Source of the DNA: Pedobacter sp. MR2016-24
Lineage (GTDB): Bacteria > Bacteroidota > Bacteroidia > Sphingobacteriales > Sphingobacteriaceae
NCBI RefSeq assembly: GCF_026239655.1
Contig: NZ_JAPIVO010000006.1
Span: forward strand, 186,001 to 250,000
Length of the DNA: 64,000 nucleotides
Reading direction: 5' to 3'
This document shows, one piece after another, positions 1 through 8,688 of the stretch (its first letter is position 1; each line of letters begins with the position of its first letter). Below the pieces are notes generated by a model. That model searched no databases, was not told where the DNA came from, and was given only the letters and a program-made list of their open reading frames with translations. The translations under genes and the position numbers were made by a program.

Positions 1-438
1 CGCTTTAGTTAAAAAGTGCAGTACTGCTGCTTTTTCGAGCGACCTGGCCATTTCATCTGCTTGCTGCTGTGCTGTTGATCCACTATGGGATAGATCAGCC
101 ATCTGCTCAGCCCTGATAAATCCGGTAGTTACAAATGCCGGGGTTTCTTTTACTGCTTTGAAAAAGGCCACAGGATTAGCAGGCGGGCCATAATGATAGA
201 TCAGGTCTATTTCTTCTTCAGTTTTCCTGATACCATAATCAACCAGCGGTGGTAAAGCCGGTAAAAGGCGGTGCAGCATCAGGTGAATATTAAATGTCCT
301 GGTATAACTTTCTGAAGCTACAAATTCAGTTTTCAGCTGCGCGTATGCACCAAGCTGGCCTAACATGCGGGCTACTTTATACGCTTTGTGATGCCGGGCT
401 ACCATCCATTCCGGGCAATAAATTCCTACATTCATCAT
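1..438 (-). CDS. Partial protein, possibly a glycosyltransferase (C-terminus outside window)
   Basis: The reading frame is open from an ATG at 438 (a second ATG follows directly at 435) to the left edge, giving the first 146 residues. The N-terminus, NVGIYCPEW, has the short hydrophobic strand and turn that start many GT-B glycosyltransferases, and the stretch PAFVTTGFIR could be another Rossmann-type strand. No catalytic motif is visible because the C-terminal half is missing. It is the last visible gene of the leftward operon and begins 15 bases after the flippase stop codon. Its place behind a flippase and a GT2 favours a sugar transferase, but the family is not certain from sequence alone. 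Confidence 0.55.
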   Translation of the reverse strand, partial: MMNVGIYCPEWMVARHHKAYKVARMLGQLGAYAQLKTEFVASESYTRTFNIHLMLHRLLPALPPLVDYGIRKTEEEIDLIYHYGPPANPVAFFKAVKETPAFVTTGFIRAEQMADLSHSGSTAQQQADEMARSLEKAAVLHFLTKA

Positions 439-453
439 GACAGACGGTTTAAA

Positions 454-1995
454 TTATCTGGAAAACAGCAATCTGAACAGTGGCAGGCTACTTATCATGT
501 GTTTTGCCCTTTCAGTTGAAAGCAGTGGCAACAGTTGCCAGTATCTCCAGCAGTTCCATGTCAGCATCAGCATGGTAATGACCAGCAAAGGCCATTTGTA
601 ATCGGGCAGCAATATGATTAGTGCCATCGCAGCAATCGCTATGCAAACAGAAATGGCACTCCTGTAAAAAGGTTTTTCCGGCCACATCAGTCCTTTATGC
701 TGCAGCCATCTTTTGGCTATAATTCTGAATCCTATATTGGCGGCAATTTCCGCCAGTAAAAGCCCGAGTCCGGCGCCCGTAATACCCAGCCAGGGCACCA
801 GTAAAAAGATACCCGCCAGGGCAATAGCTGCGGTTAATCCCGAAATGAGCAGCTGCGCATTCAACAGGTTATTTCCTCTTACAATGGCAATCGCAGGCTG
901 CGCTATAGCATATACCAGTATACTTGCAGACAAAGCCGCAAAAAGCCAGGGGTTAAAAGGAATTCTTCCACGTGTCCAGGATTCATACAAGGGTTCAACA
1001 ATTACCTGTGCACATACCAGTGCAGGTGCCAGGAGGGAAATAGACACGATCCATACCGTTCCGAATGCTTTATCGCTTCTTTCCTGATCTCTGTTGTGCA
1101 GGAACAGCATCAGTTCCGGCATCAGCGGATTGGTGATTGTATGCAGACCCTGCATAGCTACGTTTGTTCCTGTCCGCATGGTAGAAAACGCAGCAAGTCC
1201 GGCTGTACCAGTAAATGGGGTTAACAGTAATCTTGCTCCCTGTTGCCGCAGGTTTTCAAATAGACCAGTGATGGATAACAATATAGATTTCATCAATATA
1301 CGCCACCCTAATTGTAAAGACGGGGTGGTGCCGGTGATTCCTTCTTTCCTGAGCAGTTGCAGCATGTCTATATAAATAGGTATGTCCGCAACGATACGGA
1401 TACCCGCTACAATGAAACCTGTTTGTAGCAGACTGGCACCAGCAATCACCGCTATAGCCGGTGCGATATTCATTAGTAAAGCAGAGAAAACGCCCCACCA
1501 GGCCATCCGGTGAAAATAGCCAAATGTAGCAAGTGCACGGGTCAGGATGCCCCCAATACTGCCACAAATCAGCCAGGCAACACTCTGTACCAGTAAAACT
1601 ATTCCGGCATCATAAATTAGTTGTGCCTGTCTGCCCGCCGATTGTTCACCAAGTAATGCCCCTATATTTCCGAAAAACAGGATTCCCGCAATTACCAGCA
1701 GTTGTATAATTCCCATTACAATTCCTATCAGCAGTCCCGAGCATAAATATTTGCTCAGTTCAGGCAGCCTTTTTTTGCCGAAGCGGAGAAATTCAAAGCC
1801 TATATATTCCTGGAAACCAAGATCCAGCGAAGTCAGCAAGGCCGACAAGGCTAACACAGCCAGCCACAATCCGTAAGTAGTCACGTCCCAGTAACTCAGG
1901 TATAGCGGTACGAGTGTAAGCTGAGTGATGAGCGTGACACCGATTTGCATCCATGAGGCCGTTGTCCCGGAAATTAATCTTGATGATACCGACAT
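454..1995 (-). CDS. Wzx-type oligosaccharide flippase
   Basis: This is a 513-residue polytopic inner-membrane protein of the MOP/MATE superfamily, with about 12 to 14 hydrophobic segments spread over its whole length. The N-terminal arrangement (SGTTASWMQIGVTLITQ, then TYGLWL and a D-G-F turn near residues 55-65) is typical of flippases that move undecaprenyl-linked repeat units to the periplasm. The gene starts 6 bases after the GT2 stop, so the two are probably co-transcribed. It is one of three flippases in the window, which argues for several separate polysaccharide routes. The substrate cannot be told from the sequence. Confidence 0.85.
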   Translation of the reverse strand: MSVSSRLISGTTASWMQIGVTLITQLTLVPLYLSYWDVTTYGLWLAVLALSALLTSLDLGFQEYIGFEFLRFGKKRLPELSKYLCSGLLIGIVMGIIQLLVIAGILFFGNIGALLGEQSAGRQAQLIYDAGIVLLVQSVAWLICGSIGGILTRALATFGYFHRMAWWGVFSALLMNIAPAIAVIAGASLLQTGFIVAGIRIVADIPIYIDMLQLLRKEGITGTTPSLQLGWRILMKSILLSITGLFENLRQQGARLLLTPFTGTAGLAAFSTMRTGTNVAMQGLHTITNPLMPELMLFLHNRDQERSDKAFGTVWIVSISLLAPALVCAQVIVEPLYESWTRGRIPFNPWLFAALSASILVYAIAQPAIAIVRGNNLLNAQLLISGLTAAIALAGIFLLVPWLGITGAGLGLLLAEIAANIGFRIIAKRWLQHKGLMWPEKPFYRSAISVCIAIAAMALIILLPDYKWPLLVITMLMLTWNCWRYWQLLPLLSTERAKHMISSLPLFRLLFSR

Positions 1996-2001
1996 CTTCT
2001 T

Positions 2002-3009
2002 TTATGCTCTTAATGGTTTCAATCTTAGACGTCTGCTCAGCAGATATAAATTGTCAATCAGCTTCAGTGAATGCTGGATGAATGTTCCCGGCCTTTCTAT
2101 AGGTGCAGGAGGAATTTCCTTCCCATGTTTTGCCGCTTCCTCCCGGCAGGCTTCCCAGTCGAAATACCAGATGTCATCCGTATGGAAACGCTTATATCCA
2201 TAATTCCTGAAATGTTCCAATACTTCGAAATCCTGCCATGAAAATTCAGGCTCATAAAAGTTCTTTAAGTTGATGCCCATTTCTTCCCATTCCCGCAGCC
2301 ATTTTACCGGTACGGGTTTCACCCGGCTGGAATTGCGGATCTTTTTCATTTCATCGGCGTTGTATTTGTACCTTCTGACATAAGTAGAGCTGGATCTGTT
2401 GACATTCTCTATCACCGAGTAGAACCTGATTTTAGCGTAGCGTACTTTCATCCTGGAATATAAAAAGTGAAGAATTTTTATCTCTTCGATATATACCGTG
2501 TCCCCTGCCGGATTACAAGGCACCCGTCTGGAGTGAATAATGTCCGGCTCATGCGCATGACCATCATCTACATAACCCAGCGGGAAATACTGGTGATATT
2601 GATCCCCCCTGATACATTTGTTATTGTTGAAGATCATGTCTGTTCTTTCGAAATGGAGCGATGTGCCCGGAGGCAGACTTCTGATCCGGTCCCAGGTAGC
2701 TTGCTGCTGCAAACTATCTGCGGCAAATATCTCGTCGGCATCTAGTCCCATTAAGATCCTCTTATCATCAGGGAATAATTTTCTTGCAGTTTCAATCAGT
2801 AAGATCTGCCTTTCATCTTCACCATAGTTCTCTTTGTCATTGATGATCAGGTGTACCTTAGGAAAAGCTGCGCAGATTTCCCTGCTCCTGTCGGTAGAGA
2901 GCTGATCAGCTACCACAATGCAATCTGCAAACAAACTAGTTACCGTCAGGAACTGTTCAAGGATCCAATCTTCATTTTTAATCGGGGTCAGCACAATAAT
3001 TTTACTCAT
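2002..3009 (-). CDS. Family 2 glycosyltransferase
   Basis: The 335-residue product opens with IIVLTPIKNEDWILEQFL, the usual first strand and loop of a GT-A glycosyltransferase of family 2. It carries the metal-binding DxD-like motif in GLDADEIF near residues 86-93, and a basic C-terminal part rich in aromatic residues. It probably adds one sugar to a lipid-linked repeat unit at the cytoplasmic face of the inner membrane. It sits in the leftward operon between the tyrosine kinase (25-base gap) and the flippase (6-base gap). Donor and acceptor are unknown. Confidence 0.85.
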   Translation of the reverse strand: MSKIIVLTPIKNEDWILEQFLTVTSLFADCIVVADQLSTDRSREICAAFPKVHLIINDKENYGEDERQILLIETARKLFPDDKRILMGLDADEIFAADSLQQQATWDRIRSLPPGTSLHFERTDMIFNNNKCIRGDQYHQYFPLGYVDDGHAHEPDIIHSRRVPCNPAGDTVYIEEIKILHFLYSRMKVRYAKIRFYSVIENVNRSSSTYVRRYKYNADEMKKIRNSSRVKPVPVKWLREWEEMGINLKNFYEPEFSWQDFEVLEHFRNYGYKRFHTDDIWYFDWEACREEAAKHGKEIPPAPIERPGTFIQHSLKLIDNLYLLSRRLRLKPLRA

Positions 3010-3034
3010 AAGCCATAAGGGGGAATGATCAGTT

Positions 3035-5383
3035 TTAGAATCTTGTTGAAAAGTTACGGAAGGGAGCGAACCAGGGTGACAGATCTACCCTGTCTTTATA
3101 GTAGCCGTAATCTAAATTATATCCGTAGCGGCTATCCATTTGTACGCCATTAAAAACCAGGCTCATATTAACCAGTTTACCCTCTCTGTACACTTCATCA
3201 ATGAATTTAAGTTCTGATTTGGGTGTGTAATTATGACGTATCAGATATAAACTCACATCACACATTGGTGCCAGGATTGTTGCATCCGTTACCAGGTGCA
3301 GCGGGGGAGTATCTATCAGCACATTATCAAAATCAGCACGCAGTTCGGTAATCAGTTCTGCCATTTTATCAGAGCCGATCAGCTCTGAAGGGTTCTCAGG
3401 AACTGCGCCGGAGCGCATCACAAATAAATTCGGGTGTACGCCTGAGGGTACAATAATTTCTTCTTTAGCGGCTTTTCCACTCAGGTATTCACTCAGTCCG
3501 AGCTGATCTGCTGTTAAATTAAAGATCTTGCTGATCTGTGGTTTTCTCAAATCCAGTTCAAGTATGATTGTTCTTTTACCCAGCATAGCCAGGGAAGTAG
3601 CGATATTGCTGGACACATAACTTTTCCCTTCTTTAGGGATACTTGAAGTGAACAGGACTACCTTTCCCTTCCGGTCATAGGCATGCAACAGGTTGGTCCT
3701 TAGTCCCCTCATCTGCTCACCGATGGCATAAGCATCGCGGTCCAGTACGACCAATGGTTTTTTAGTGTTTTCCTGGATCAGTTCACAGATGACAGGTGCA
3801 GCAGTTATGGCTGCAATATCATCTTTGGTCAGTACCCTGTTCCTGAGTATACTTCTGCCTGTAATCATGCCAGCCGGGACCAGAAGTCCTGCTAGTAATG
3901 CAATAAACAACGGTATTTTTTTACTTGTTTTGGGATCATCGTAATACGCTTCCTCCACGGTACGCGCATCAGTCAGCGTAGAGGCATAACTCAGCGCTAC
4001 TTCCTCTCGTTTTTGCAGGAGGTAGACATACAGACTTTCCTTGATGCCCTGCTGGCGTTTGATACTTACATACTGACGCTCTTCTCCCGGCATATTCTTG
4101 ATGCCCGCTTCCAATCCGGAATTGAATGAATTCAGTTGCCTTTTTGTCGCTGTAAGCGAAGTTTTAATACTGTTTACATTCTCTTTGATCGCGTTTTGCG
4201 TACTTTTTATCTGCCTGTTGATCGGTACAAAAATCGGGTTGTTTTCCGGTGTGATGGCGAGGAGTCTTTCTTTGTCTACCTGCAGTTTGTTCATCTGTGC
4301 TACCAGGTTGATTAATCCGGGATCGGTAATCCCTATAGTCGCCGGAGCATGGTCACTTTTATCCGGTGCATTTACATACTTTTCTACGCCCTCAATTACG
4401 TTGAGCTGCACATTCACTTCATTCAGGCGACTGTCATTTGCCTGTACATTATCCAGAAATACCTGCGATTTGGCAGAGATATCCGTCAGGCCCACACTGC
4501 TCTTATACCCTTCCACATCTTTTTCCACACTGGTCAGCTCCTGCGTTAAAGAAGTGAGTCGTTCATCAATGAACTTTAGCGTACTTTCAGTTTCTTTATT
4601 TTTGTCAATCACATTGAAGCTTTTGTATACGGCTACCAGTTTATTTAAAACAGCTGTTCCACGCTGGAAAACTTCATCTTCGATCTTCATTTCTATGATC
4701 GGCGTTGTTTTATTTAAGACCGTAATGATCTTTTCCTGGTAGTCAGAAATGGTCTTATGCTCACTTTGCAGATGCAGTAACACCGTTCTCCCTATAAAGT
4801 ACTTTAAGTTTGCAGTAGGTACCAGTTGCCATTTGCCAAAAGAGCTGTTCAGTGTGTTCGTGAATTTTCCCTTCAGTTCTGTTTGATCCGGTTTAACGAT
4901 GGTATAACTGTCCATGCTATTGATCGTTATGCTGAAATTATAGTCCTTTAAAGGTTCTTTCTGTTTAATAAATTTGAACCGGAAAGGGGTGGTGGCGTAT
5001 AAATCCAGCGTAGTGTAACTACTTTTTTCATAATAATTACACCATAACTGGAGCTCATCCACAACTTTTTTGATTACAGGTCTTGATTTTAAGATTTCCA
5101 CTTCACTTTCAGCAAACTTAGGTTTGGAAGAAATGTTCAATTGCTCCAGCGCGGCGGCACCACCAGAGAGCGGCTGGTTTTTATCATCTTTTAAGGCAAC
5201 TTTGGCTTTGATCTGATAAACCGGTATCGTATGTCTGATATATACATAAGCCAAAGCCGTTGTGCACATCAGGCAGATCAGAAATAAAGGCCAGTGATAT
5301 AAATACTTACTCAGGATCTGTCTCAGATTCTTGCGTTTTTCTTCGCCGACTTCAGTAAATGGGGTATATGTTAATTGTTCCAT
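3035..5383 (-). CDS. Wzc-type chain-length determinant with tyrosine autokinase domain (left copy)
   Basis: The 782-residue protein has the two-part build of bacterial tyrosine kinases that control polysaccharide export. An N-terminal Wzz domain has a membrane segment near residues 33-50, a long coiled-coil periplasmic region follows, and a second membrane segment lies near 490-510. The C-terminal cytoplasmic kinase has Walker A SSIPKEGKS (about residue 580), Walker A' ILELDLRKP and Walker B VLIDTPP. The tail is tyrosine-rich (YGYNLDYGYY), the expected autophosphorylation cluster. It lies 17 bases behind the wza-like gene and should form an envelope-spanning exporter with it. A second full copy is at 45249-47585. 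Confidence 0.92.
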   Translation of the reverse strand: MEQLTYTPFTEVGEEKRKNLRQILSKYLYHWPLFLICLMCTTALAYVYIRHTIPVYQIKAKVALKDDKNQPLSGGAAALEQLNISSKPKFAESEVEILKSRPVIKKVVDELQLWCNYYEKSSYTTLDLYATTPFRFKFIKQKEPLKDYNFSITINSMDSYTIVKPDQTELKGKFTNTLNSSFGKWQLVPTANLKYFIGRTVLLHLQSEHKTISDYQEKIITVLNKTTPIIEMKIEDEVFQRGTAVLNKLVAVYKSFNVIDKNKETESTLKFIDERLTSLTQELTSVEKDVEGYKSSVGLTDISAKSQVFLDNVQANDSRLNEVNVQLNVIEGVEKYVNAPDKSDHAPATIGITDPGLINLVAQMNKLQVDKERLLAITPENNPIFVPINRQIKSTQNAIKENVNSIKTSLTATKRQLNSFNSGLEAGIKNMPGEERQYVSIKRQQGIKESLYVYLLQKREEVALSYASTLTDARTVEEAYYDDPKTSKKIPLFIALLAGLLVPAGMITGRSILRNRVLTKDDIAAITAAPVICELIQENTKKPLVVLDRDAYAIGEQMRGLRTNLLHAYDRKGKVVLFTSSIPKEGKSYVSSNIATSLAMLGKRTIILELDLRKPQISKIFNLTADQLGLSEYLSGKAAKEEIIVPSGVHPNLFVMRSGAVPENPSELIGSDKMAELITELRADFDNVLIDTPPLHLVTDATILAPMCDVSLYLIRHNYTPKSELKFIDEVYREGKLVNMSLVFNGVQMDSRYGYNLDYGYYKDRVDLSPWFAPFRNFSTRF

Positions 5384-5400
5384 AGCAGGCAGATTTTGAA

Positions 5401-6138
5401 TTATAAGGTGTTTGTCAGTACAATGGCGACGATCGAAAGTGCAGACAAGATCAGACTCAGACTGCGGTAGCTATTGTCTACCGTTGCGTATTTAGTCTTA
5501 TCAGGCTGTACATAGATCACATCATTGTTCTTTAGATAATAATAGGGAGATTCGAATATTCGCCCTGAAGTAAGGTCCAGCGGAATAAATTCACGTTTCC
5601 CGTCAATTTCCCTGATGAGCAGGATATTGTTTCGACGCGCTGTAATATTAAGGTCGCCCGCCATACTCAGCGCTTCAGTTACCGTTACTCTTTCACTGGG
5701 AATCTTGAAGACATCAGGTTTTAAAACATCTCCCAGGATGGAAATCTTAAAGTTGAGCATTCTGATGTTTACAGCGGGTTCTCGTAAGTATTCTGTCAGT
5801 CTTTTTCTGATTTGTTCAGCAGCTACGGAAGTGGTCAATCCTTCCACCTTTACATTCCCTATCAGCGGGAGCTGGATCTGTCCGTCCTGATCAACCAGGT
5901 AACCCAGATCCCTGGCGCTCGAGTCGCTGTAAGCTTTAGGATTCAGGCTGCTTACGTTTACACTTAAGATGTCAGATTTCTGAATAGTCAGTGCTGTGAA
6001 ATTTTCAATCTGCTTCCTGGTTTCGGCAGATCTGTTTACATTCTGAAAGTAAGGGATTTTCTGATATTTGTTACTGCAGGCGCCGAAAATGAGCATACAT
6101 GCACATAAAGCGAGAAACGTTGAGGGTTTTATCATCAT
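5401..6138 (-). CDS. Wza-type polysaccharide export lipoprotein (left copy)
   Basis: I place the start at 6138 (ATG, with a second ATG at 6135). The frame extends to 6174, but the extra 12 residues would sit in front of the signal peptide. From this start the product begins with a classic lipoprotein signal, hydrophobic core then IFGAC, so it should be lipidated at the cysteine and placed in the outer membrane. A Poly_export domain (YLVDQDGQIQLPLIGNV) and an SLBB-type unit (ISILGDVLKPDVFKIPSERV) follow, and the C-terminus ends in a hydrophobic helix. It is the first gene of the leftward operon, directly before the tyrosine kinase, as in known wza-wzc pairs. Confidence 0.92.
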   Translation of the reverse strand: MMIKPSTFLALCACMLIFGACSNKYQKIPYFQNVNRSAETRKQIENFTALTIQKSDILSVNVSSLNPKAYSDSSARDLGYLVDQDGQIQLPLIGNVKVEGLTTSVAAEQIRKRLTEYLREPAVNIRMLNFKISILGDVLKPDVFKIPSERVTVTEALSMAGDLNITARRNNILLIREIDGKREFIPLDLTSGRIFESPYYYLKNNDVIYVQPDKTKYATVDNSYRSLSLILSALSIVAIVLTNTL

Positions 6139-6562
6139 CTGATTTTGGGATTTAAATGAGCTTCGCCACTCCACTTACAGTAGATCTTTATTTCAGAAGC
6201 AGAGCGTTACAATTGTTTTTTGTGAATTCTAAGTGGAATCCGTTTCCATCAATTGTTTCATAAAATTAGTTGCTGAAGAAGAGAAAATGAAGCATTTATT
6301 CCATATGATGATGCATTCGTGAAGAAGTGTGAATTTTTGAGAAAAAAGAATTAGTAGTTATAAGTACTTGTTTATTAGCTTGTTGTTTGTTGTGCTGAAG
6401 ATTGGATACAGCAGCAGTTTACTGTCTTTTTTTCTTTACAGGGTAAAAGACCGTCACAACATTTGCACACATTCTACACTTTGCTATACATTGAGTAAGC
6501 CTGCGATTTATTCAGTTCTTTTTAATACTATTTTCGTTTAAGCACAAAAAATCGATAAAATT
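6139..6562. promoter_or_regulatory. Divergent intergenic region between wza operon and upxY
   Basis: This stretch of about 420 bases separates two divergent units, the leftward wza/wzc operon and the rightward upxY/HTH pair, so it must hold promoters for both. It is AT-rich. I found only a weak Bacteroidota-type match on the plus strand (annotated separately) and no convincing match for the leftward operon. No open frame of interest was seen. Confidence 0.6.
6462..6493 (+). promoter_or_regulatory. Weak candidate promoter for upxY
   Basis: TTTG at 6462-6465 is followed after 19 bases by TATACATTG at 6485-6493, which only approximates the Bacteroidota -7 box TAnnTTTG. It would give a leader of about 60 bases. 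Treat it as a suggestion only. Confidence 0.3.
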
Positions 6563-7129
6563 ATGAAAGCCGCACATGTAATCAGCAAAGATACCTGCAG
6601 CAGAAGCTGGATGGTGGTATACACAAAGTCAAAATGTGAGAAACGGGCGCACGAGCTATTGAATCTCCAGGGAATCCAGAGTTTTTGTCCTTTAGTGAAA
6701 AGGACACAGAAATGGGCGGACCGGTTTAAGCTGGTAGAATTTCCCTTATTTAACTCTTATTTGTTCGTTTGTGTGAACCCTTCAGAGCAGTTGAAAGTAT
6801 TGCAGACTGCAGGTGTAGTGAATTTCATCTATTACTGTGGTAAGCCGGCAATTGTCCCGGCAACTGATATAGAAAAGATCAAAGTTTATATGGAACAATA
6901 CTCAGACCTGGAAATTGTAAGTATAAATACGCTGCGGCCGGGCGACTATGTTCGGGTAAACGATGGCATTCTATTTGACTTACCAGCAGAAGTAATTGAG
7001 ATACAAGGGAAATCCGTATTAGTAATGATGAAGCAATTGGATTGCGCATTGGTTGCTAAAGTAAAAATCAGTTCCGATCATATTATTCTAACCAAAAGTA
7101 TTTCTAAATACCATCACATACTAAATTAA
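6563..7129 (+). CDS. UpxY-like NusG-family transcription antiterminator
   Basis: The 188-residue protein has the NusG N-terminal fold: WMVVYTKSKCEKRAHELL near residues 14-31, a basic middle (KRTQKWADR), then FPLFNSYLFVCV. A KOW-like C-terminal part follows (LRPGDYVRVNDG). This matches the NusG paralogues called UpxY in Bacteroides, which let RNA polymerase read through long capsule operons. Unusually, it does not lead a polysaccharide operon here. It shares a short unit with an HTH gene, and that unit ends at a terminator at 7758-7787. It could therefore act in trans on one of the long operons nearby. The target operon is an inference. Confidence 0.85.
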   Translation: MKAAHVISKDTCSRSWMVVYTKSKCEKRAHELLNLQGIQSFCPLVKRTQKWADRFKLVEFPLFNSYLFVCVNPSEQLKVLQTAGVVNFIYYCGKPAIVPATDIEKIKVYMEQYSDLEIVSINTLRPGDYVRVNDGILFDLPAEVIEIQGKSVLVMMKQLDCALVAKVKISSDHIILTKSISKYHHILN

Positions 7130-7159
7130 CTATTTCATGACCTAATTTTATTATTCATT

Positions 7160-7525
7160 ATGGAGCTGCATAACGGACAAATAGTAGAGCGTATCATACG
7201 TCGAAATGGGCATAGCATCAGCGAGCTCGCCCGTCTTACAAAAGTAAACAGGAGGTCTGTTTACAATTGGTTTAATCAGCGGCATCTTAAGCCGGAGATC
7301 ATATTTCGCATAGGATGCGTTCTCAATTATGATTTTTCTTCAGAGTTCCCCAATCTGTTTTCAAAAGATGAATTTATCAGGCAGCATTCTCCCGATCCTA
7401 TGGATATGCTGCCAAAGATGAAGACCGCGCATGGAAATGTGACTGACTGGAAGGATAAATATATAGATCTGCTTGAAAAGTATAATCAGCTTTTGTTGGT
7501 ATGTATGGAAAATAAAGCAAGCTGA
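7160..7525 (+). CDS. Small helix-turn-helix protein
   Basis: The product has 121 residues. Residues from about 8 to 45 form a helix-turn-helix: IVERIIRRNGHSISELARLT, then VNRRSVYNWFNQ as the likely recognition helix. The C-terminal part (WKDKYIDLLEKYNQLL) looks like a short amphipathic or coiled-coil helix that could make it dimerise. It lies 30 bases after the UpxY-like gene and is probably co-transcribed. It is not similar to UpxZ, the usual partner of UpxY. A role as repressor or activator of the neighbouring polysaccharide genes is plausible but only inferred from position. Confidence 0.7.
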   Translation: MELHNGQIVERIIRRNGHSISELARLTKVNRRSVYNWFNQRHLKPEIIFRIGCVLNYDFSSEFPNLFSKDEFIRQHSPDPMDMLPKMKTAHGNVTDWKDKYIDLLEKYNQLLLVCMENKAS

Positions 7526-7757
7526 ACTCAAATTTTTATATACTAAAAAGATTTAGTGGAATATTGTCCACATTTTGTGTATTTAATTACCTCATTACTA
7601 GTTTGTTGTAACGATTTTTGTTACTGCGGTTTAACGCAAAAAATCCTGATTTTTACGTCTTTATTAATTTTTACAGTGTTAAATACCTGATTTATATTAT
7701 ACAGCCGGAGTTATAAGTTTAATGCTCATATTATCAGGCATATATTGAGCCAAATAA

Positions 7758-7787
7758 AAAACCGCATATATTTCTATTTGCGGTTTT
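7758..7787. terminator. Bidirectional terminator between convergent genes
   Basis: A perfect 9-bp inverted repeat, AAAACCGCA at 7758-7766 and TGCGGTTTT at 7779-7787, encloses a 12-base loop. It has A/T tails on both sides, so it can work as an intrinsic terminator in either direction. It sits between the HTH gene (plus) and the small gene ending at 7816 (minus). Confidence 0.85.
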
Positions 7788-7815
7788 CCTTTATACCTGA
7801 TATAAAATCCTGCAG

Positions 7816-8142
7816 TTATTTGATTCTTTTACCAATTTGTCGTGAGACCATCCCCACCACGATTTTGGTAAACCAACCAGATTTTCTGAATAATGTTTTG
7901 TTTAGCACTACTGGTAATGCAACTCCTAAAATAGTTGAAGTTATATTTTTGGAAGCAGATTGGTTACCTAAAGACGGTTTTACTGCTTTCGCCATTATAT
8001 CTGGTAATGAAAATGATTTGATCAGCGTAGTGGCGGTTTCTTTCATCCAGATCTCCTGCGAACCGGACTCCAGATTCAACACCTGTTTATATTGGCGCAG
8101 CTCATCTAAGCTTTTGATATTATAATTCCTTTTCATCTTCAA
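7816..8142 (-). CDS. Small conserved-type protein of unknown function, partner of holin-like gene
   Basis: The 108-residue product has a soluble N-terminal half and a C-terminal half with a weakly hydrophobic segment (STILGVALPVVLNKTLF), ending in a strongly basic tail (RQIGKRIK). ATG codons lie at 8142 and 8136. The start region overlaps the end of the upstream gene (8120-8494) by about 20 bases, so translation is likely coupled. I do not recognise a family. Pairing with a membrane protein of the phage-holin III type suggests a shared role in the envelope, but that is inference only. Confidence 0.6.
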   Translation of the reverse strand: MKMKRNYNIKSLDELRQYKQVLNLESGSQEIWMKETATTLIKSFSLPDIMAKAVKPSLGNQSASKNITSTILGVALPVVLNKTLFRKSGWFTKIVVGMVSRQIGKRIK

Positions 8143-8494
8143 TCTCCTGTAATTTTTTAAAAATCCGCCTGATAGAAAAATTAGCGATTACTCTTTCCAC
8201 ATTATCTTTGAATACCAGTACTAAAATGGCAATCAGCAAAAATAAAACGGTAACGATGCCAAATCCTGCGGGGTAACTGTTGAGTTCGGCAGCCAGAAAA
8301 CATGCCAGTGTCACCATGCCCAGTATAAAAGCAAGTGTAAAACAAATAATTACTGTTGTACCTGTGATGACGTCCGCCAAAATTGATGCTGATTTTTCGA
8401 GGATCAGGATCCTGAAATATTCAACCCGGTTTTTTGCATAAAGCTGAATTACTTCAAACAATTCTTTAAAACCATTTTCTTTCTTATTCTCCAT
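8120..8494 (-). CDS. Phage-holin-III-like (DUF1469-type) membrane protein
   Basis: The product has 124 residues with two closely spaced membrane segments (about residues 45-68, TVIICFTLAFILGMVTLACF, and 76-95, FGIVTVLFLLIAILVLVF). These are flanked by an amphipathic N-terminal helix (FKELFEVIQLYAKNRVEYFR) and a charged C-terminal helix. This plan fits the small proteins annotated as phage holin family or DUF1469, which are common chromosomal genes in Bacteroidota and are not evidence of a prophage here. It overlaps the next gene, pointing to a two-gene operon. The function is not known. Confidence 0.65.
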   Translation of the reverse strand: MENKKENGFKELFEVIQLYAKNRVEYFRILILEKSASILADVITGTTVIICFTLAFILGMVTLACFLAAELNSYPAGFGIVTVLFLLIAILVLVFKDNVERVIANFSIRRIFKKLQEIEDEKEL

Positions 8495-8649
8495 TGCGCT
8501 AATCTAATATCTATTAGTTTTAACTACCCGGGGGAATAAAAGTTTTCAGTTTTTTGATTTGGCAACTAATAATTTAGCACTGTAAGTTGTAAGGAGGAGC
8601 TGGATCCCCTCCTAAAGATTCGATTTGTACTAAATTTTACCTCAACCTT

Positions 8650-8683
8650 TGTTTACACTGGGATTTTTATTTCGGTGTAAACA
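8650..8683 (-). terminator. Inverted repeat after the DUF6266-type gene
   Basis: A perfect 9-bp inverted repeat, TGTTTACAC at 8650-8658 and GTGTAAACA at 8675-8683, has a 16-base spacer and lies directly downstream of the stop codon of the minus-strand gene at 8689. There is no clear T-run after it on that strand, so termination is likely but not certain. Confidence 0.5.
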
Positions 8684-8688
8684 TAAAA

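Noticed and set aside
4098..4742. A long plus-strand reading frame (214 residues) within the left wzc gene
   Set aside because: It lies wholly antisense to well-supported wzc coding sequence and its translation (many S, F and L runs) shows no domain. It is a mirror of the real gene.
7160..7525. UpxZ as identity of the gene after upxY
   Set aside because: The product has a clear helix-turn-helix and a different pattern from UpxZ-type proteins, so I name it only as a small HTH protein.
8120..8494. Holin-like gene as a sign of a prophage
   Set aside because: No other phage gene is near; small proteins of this type are ordinary chromosomal genes in Bacteroidota.
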